NCBI RefSeq assembly: GCF_014898055.3
Contig: NW_023604295.1
Coordinates: 99,091,591 to 99,155,590 of the forward strand
Source: Talpa occidentalis
Taxonomy: Eukaryota > Chordata > Mammalia > Eulipotyphla > Talpidae
Direction: 5' to 3'
DNA: 64,000 nt
Each line of letters begins with the position of its first letter. Position 1 is the stretch's first letter. This document shows, piece by piece, positions 60,924 through 64,000 of this stretch. The notes beneath the pieces were generated by a model. It saw only the letters and a program-made list of their open reading frames with translations. It was not told where the DNA came from and searched no databases. The position numbers and the translations under genes are program-made.

Positions 60924-63126
60924 ATACACAAACAATCTGAAGAAGAAATCTAGAAACTGAAACAAAAAAAATCAAATACTTAGGAATAAACCTAACAACA
61001 AAAGAGGTGAAAGACCTATGCAAAGAAAATTATAAAACACTGCTAAAAGAAATAGAAAAAGACACAAAGAAATGGAAAGACATCCCTTGCTCATGGATTG
61101 GAAGAATTAACATTATTAAAATGGCCATCCTACCAAAAGCAATATACAGATTCAACGCTATTCCAATAAAAATCTCAATGGCATTCTTCAAAGAAACAGA
61201 ACAAATACTGATGAAATTCAAATGGAACCACAAAAAACCACGAATAGCCAAAGCCCTACTGATGAAAACAAAGGATAAAAGAGGTATCACACTTCCAAAC
61301 TTCAAGCTATACTACAAAGCCATAATAATTAAAACAGCTTGGTATTGGAACAAAAACAGACACACAGGCCAATGGAACCAAATAGGGAGCCCAGAAATAA
61401 AGCCACACTTATATGGACAACTGATCTTTGACAAAGAATATGCAATGAAACACGGACAGTTTGTTCAATAAATGGTGCTGGGAAAACTATGAGGTGCAAA
61501 AAAATGAAACTAGACTACTACCTTTCACCATGCACAAAAATCAACTCAAAATGGATAAAAGAACTGGACATAAGACCTGAAACCATAAAATATATAGAAG
61601 AAAATATAGGTAAAACATACAAGACATACATCTCAGTAACATCTTTAAAGACTCATTACCCAAAGCAAAGAAAGTCAAGGAAAAGATAAACACCTGGGAT
61701 TACATCAAACTGAAAAGTGTCTGTACAGCAAAAGAGACATTAACCAAAACAGAGAGAAATCCCACTGATTGGGAAAAAAATTTTTGCACTCTAGTCAACT
61801 GATAAGGGACTGATCACAAAGATATACAAAGAACTCACACAACTCAACAAAAACAAAATAAACAATCCAGTCAAGAAATGGGCAGAACTTAAAAGACATT
61901 TCTCCAAAGAGGAAATGCAAATGGCCAATGGGCATATGAAAAAATGTTCAAAATCCCTTATAATCAGAAAAATGAAAATTAAACCACATTGATACCATCT
62001 TACACCAGTAAGAATGGCACTTACCAAAAAAACAAGCAACAACAAATGCTGGCAAGGATGTGGTGAAAAAGGAACTCTCCTACATTGCTGATGGGAGTGC
62101 AAACTGGTCCAACTACTATGGAAAGCTGTCTGGAGGTTCCTCAGTCTACTAAAAATGGAGCTACCATACGACCCGGAAATTCCATTACTAGGGATCTACC
62201 CAAAGGACACAAAAACATTCATTCAAAAGAACACCTGTAGGGCCTCCCCGGTGGCAGCGGTTGAGCGCTGGGTTGCGAAGCTGCCCGCGCCTCTGCGGCG
62301 CCGGTTCGATCCCCAGCTGCTTCCCGGCCACTGGAGGAGGGTCCCGCATGGCGCGCAGACCTCTCCTGCCGCCCGCTGCTCCCCTCAGCAGTGTACTTCG
62401 GTCCTTCTGCCTGCTCTGCTCCCCGCTCTGGCTCTGGTGAATTCTCTCACCCTCCCGCGCTTCTGACTGTACCCAGTACATGTATAAACAAACAAACAAA
62501 TAAAGAAAGGAAGAAAACATGCCTCTATAAAAAAAAAATAAAAATAAATTAAAAAAAATAAAAAAAAAAAAGAACACCTGTACACCTATGTTTATTGCAG
62601 CACTATTTACAATAGGTAAAACCTGGAAACAACCCAAATGTCCAAAAATAGATAACTGGATCAAGATATGGCATACATACACAATGGAATATTATTCAGG
62701 AATCAGAACAAGATAAACTTATGCCATTCGCAGCAACGTGGATGGAACTAGAAGGAATTATTCTCAGTGAAATAAATCAGAAGGAAAAAGAAAAATATCG
62801 GATGATTTCACTTCTAGCAGGAAAATAGGCAAATCAAGTAAGACATCAGTGTAAAAAAATAGTAGCAGTAAAAAACACAACAAAGCAAAAACAGAAAATT
62901 ATAAATCAGAGACATACTGCAGGACAGAAGGAGGGAGAGGGATCAGAGGGAGGGAGGGAGGAGCACAGGGGACTGAGGTAATGGTGCACGGGTGCACTGG
63001 AAACTCTATGGGGACTACACCTGAGGGGGTGGGGGACGCAAATATTGTTTAACAATAAACAATGATGGAAAAAATAAAAAAATGAATATTAAAAAAATAA
63101 AATTATTTTAAAACAAAAAAAAACCC
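60924..63126 (+). mobile_element. 5'-truncated L1 (ORF2 C-terminal part and 3' UTR)
   Basis: Forward translation shows L1 ORF2: [20 protein letters not shown], then at 61007-61471 a 154-codon open piece with [20 protein letters not shown] and [15 protein letters not shown], then at 61489-61689 a shifted piece with [20 protein letters not shown]. Frameshifts and stops make it dead. The end has a purine-rich GGGAGGGAGG tract, ACCTGAGGGGGTGGGGGACG and an A-rich tail. Imperfect TSD AAAGGACATTTTGA (60910) and AAAAGATATTTTGA (63127). A SINE interrupts it at 62240. Confidence 0.9.
62240..62567 (+). mobile_element. tRNA-derived SINE inserted in L1
   Basis: A younger-type plus-strand copy with the subfamily insert GGCCACTGGAGGAGGG. 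Exact 15-bp TSD AAAAGAACACCTGTA at 62225 and 62568. The tail runs AACA units, then ACATGCCTCTAT, then a second A-rich array, the same extension as at 48307. Confidence 0.95.
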
Positions 63127-63348
63127 AAAAGATATTTTGAGAAAGCAGTTAACAAGGTGGTTTATAGATACAAGAAATGTGATACATGGCATTTCTTCAG
63201 TGATCACTTCAAGTCTGGGTGTCTACAGAGGATGCTAGGAAGCTTGGAGAGTAAGTCCCTTAGCAAGGGACTTATCTTCAACTAAAATTTAGCTAGAATC
63301 TTAAATTTGCCCAATAATAAATGGATTCAAGAGCTACCCAATTTTGCT

Positions 63349-64000
63349 TTTTTTTTTTAAATTTAAATTTTATTTTTATATTCCCCATACAATTACAACC
63401 CCCTTTTTGACCCCAATCCCTCCTTTCCCTGGCCCCCACCCCCCATAGAGTGTCTCTGGTTCATAGTTGTTTGTTGATTTTGATATTTTTTTTCTTATAG
63501 TTATTCTTTTTCCTGGTCCCTTATTTAGGTTTTCTAGATTCCTGCTATGAGTGAGACCATCCGGTATTTTTCTTTTTCTTTCTGGCTTATTTTGCTGAGC
63601 ATGATCCCTTCCAGCGCCATCCATGTTGCTGCAAATTGCATGAGTTTGTCTTTTTTGAATGCTGAGTAATATTCCATGGTATATATGTATCACATCTTCT
63701 TGATCCAGTCATCTATTTTTGGGTATTTGGGTTGTTTCCAAAGCTTAGCTATTGTAAATAGTGCTGCTATAAACATAGGGTGCAGGTGCTCTTTGGAATT
63801 GATGTTTCTGTGTTCTTTGGGTAAATACCTAGGAGTGGAATTGCTGGATCATATGGAAGCTCTATGTTTAGGTCAAGAAATCTCCACACAGCTCTCCATA
63901 GTGGTTGGACCACTTTGCACTCCCACCAACAGTGCAGGAGAGTTCCTTTTTCTCCACAACCTCGCCAACATTTGTTGTTGCTAGTTTTTTTAATATGTGC
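63349..64000 (-). mobile_element. Antisense L1 3' part, continues past the window
   Basis: It begins with poly-T and the 3' terminus ATTCCCCATACAATTACAAC. It then runs back through GCTGAGTAATATTCCATGGT and TATTGTAAATAGTGCTGCTA, the reversed ORF2 end. No 5' junction in view. Confidence 0.9.

Larger units (their letters stand above)
55835..64000. other. ARMC8 intron upstream of exon 1 (partial)
   Basis: There is no exon here. It holds SINEs at 57037, 57937, 60176 and 62240, a hAT-like terminal stretch beginning CAGTGGTTCTCAAA near 56853, MIR/L2 pieces (59160-60000, 60700-60840), the L1 at 60924-63126 and an antisense L1 from 63349 to the window end. Confidence 0.65.

Noticed and set aside
61007..61689. 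Possible functional reverse transcriptase gene
   Set aside because: Only the C-terminal part of L1 ORF2 is present, broken by stops and frameshifts, with no catalytic core in the window.
62155..62682. Open frames of 103 and 164 codons on opposite strands
   Set aside because: Both are read through the young SINE and L1; the same peptides recur at 48249-48602 and 57101-57319, which marks them as repeat translation.
55835..64000. Search for the preceding ARMC8 exon (DRLFDPDPQKVLQ)
   Set aside because: No matching minus-strand sequence was seen; it should lie beyond the right edge.
1..64000. CRISPR array, phage or bacterial operon
   Set aside because: The spaced repeats are SINEs with target-site duplications in mammalian introns; nothing prokaryotic is present.

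Overview
This is a mammalian nuclear genomic window: AT-rich intronic DNA with GT-AG introns, MIR/L2/L1 fossils and many copies of a tRNA-derived SINE. The SINE has an A-tail rich in AAAT and often ends in a TCTTT terminator, a style seen in several laurasiatherian lineages. I do not recognise the SINE family well enough to name the species.

Only one gene is supported: ARMC8, on the minus strand. ARMC8 is the armadillo-repeat scaffold subunit of the CTLH/GID E3 ubiquitin ligase. Sixteen consecutive internal coding exons lie between 55834 (upstream) and 5015 (downstream). They join in frame without a gap and total 1603 nt, ending codon 41 and encoding residues 42-575 of the roughly 673-residue alpha protein as I remember the human sequence. 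The first exons lie beyond the right edge and the last ones (about 98 residues) beyond the left edge. The largest intron, 17.2 kb (15207-32439), follows the exon at 32440-32535. Read-through of that exon's donor adds exactly 21 codons before a stop, which fits the known short ARMC8-beta isoform, and antisense poly(A) signals follow.

Everything else is intron. It holds at least 24 SINE insertions in two age groups, often with clear target-site duplications (TSDs). There are also a 5'-truncated L1 at 60924-63126 (itself hit by a SINE), an antisense L1 running off the right edge, a very short L1 tail at 55266-55413, older L1, L2 and MIR pieces, hAT-like DNA-transposon fossils, microsatellites and several small tandem duplications.

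I saw no bacterial features, CRISPR array, rRNA, functional tRNA gene or second protein-coding gene. The most interesting points are the built-in alpha/beta switch of ARMC8, a pure C11 tract in the acceptor of the same exon, and a set of structurally odd SINEs: one tail-less, one internally deleted, one nested pair, and two copies sharing a non-SINE 3' extension.
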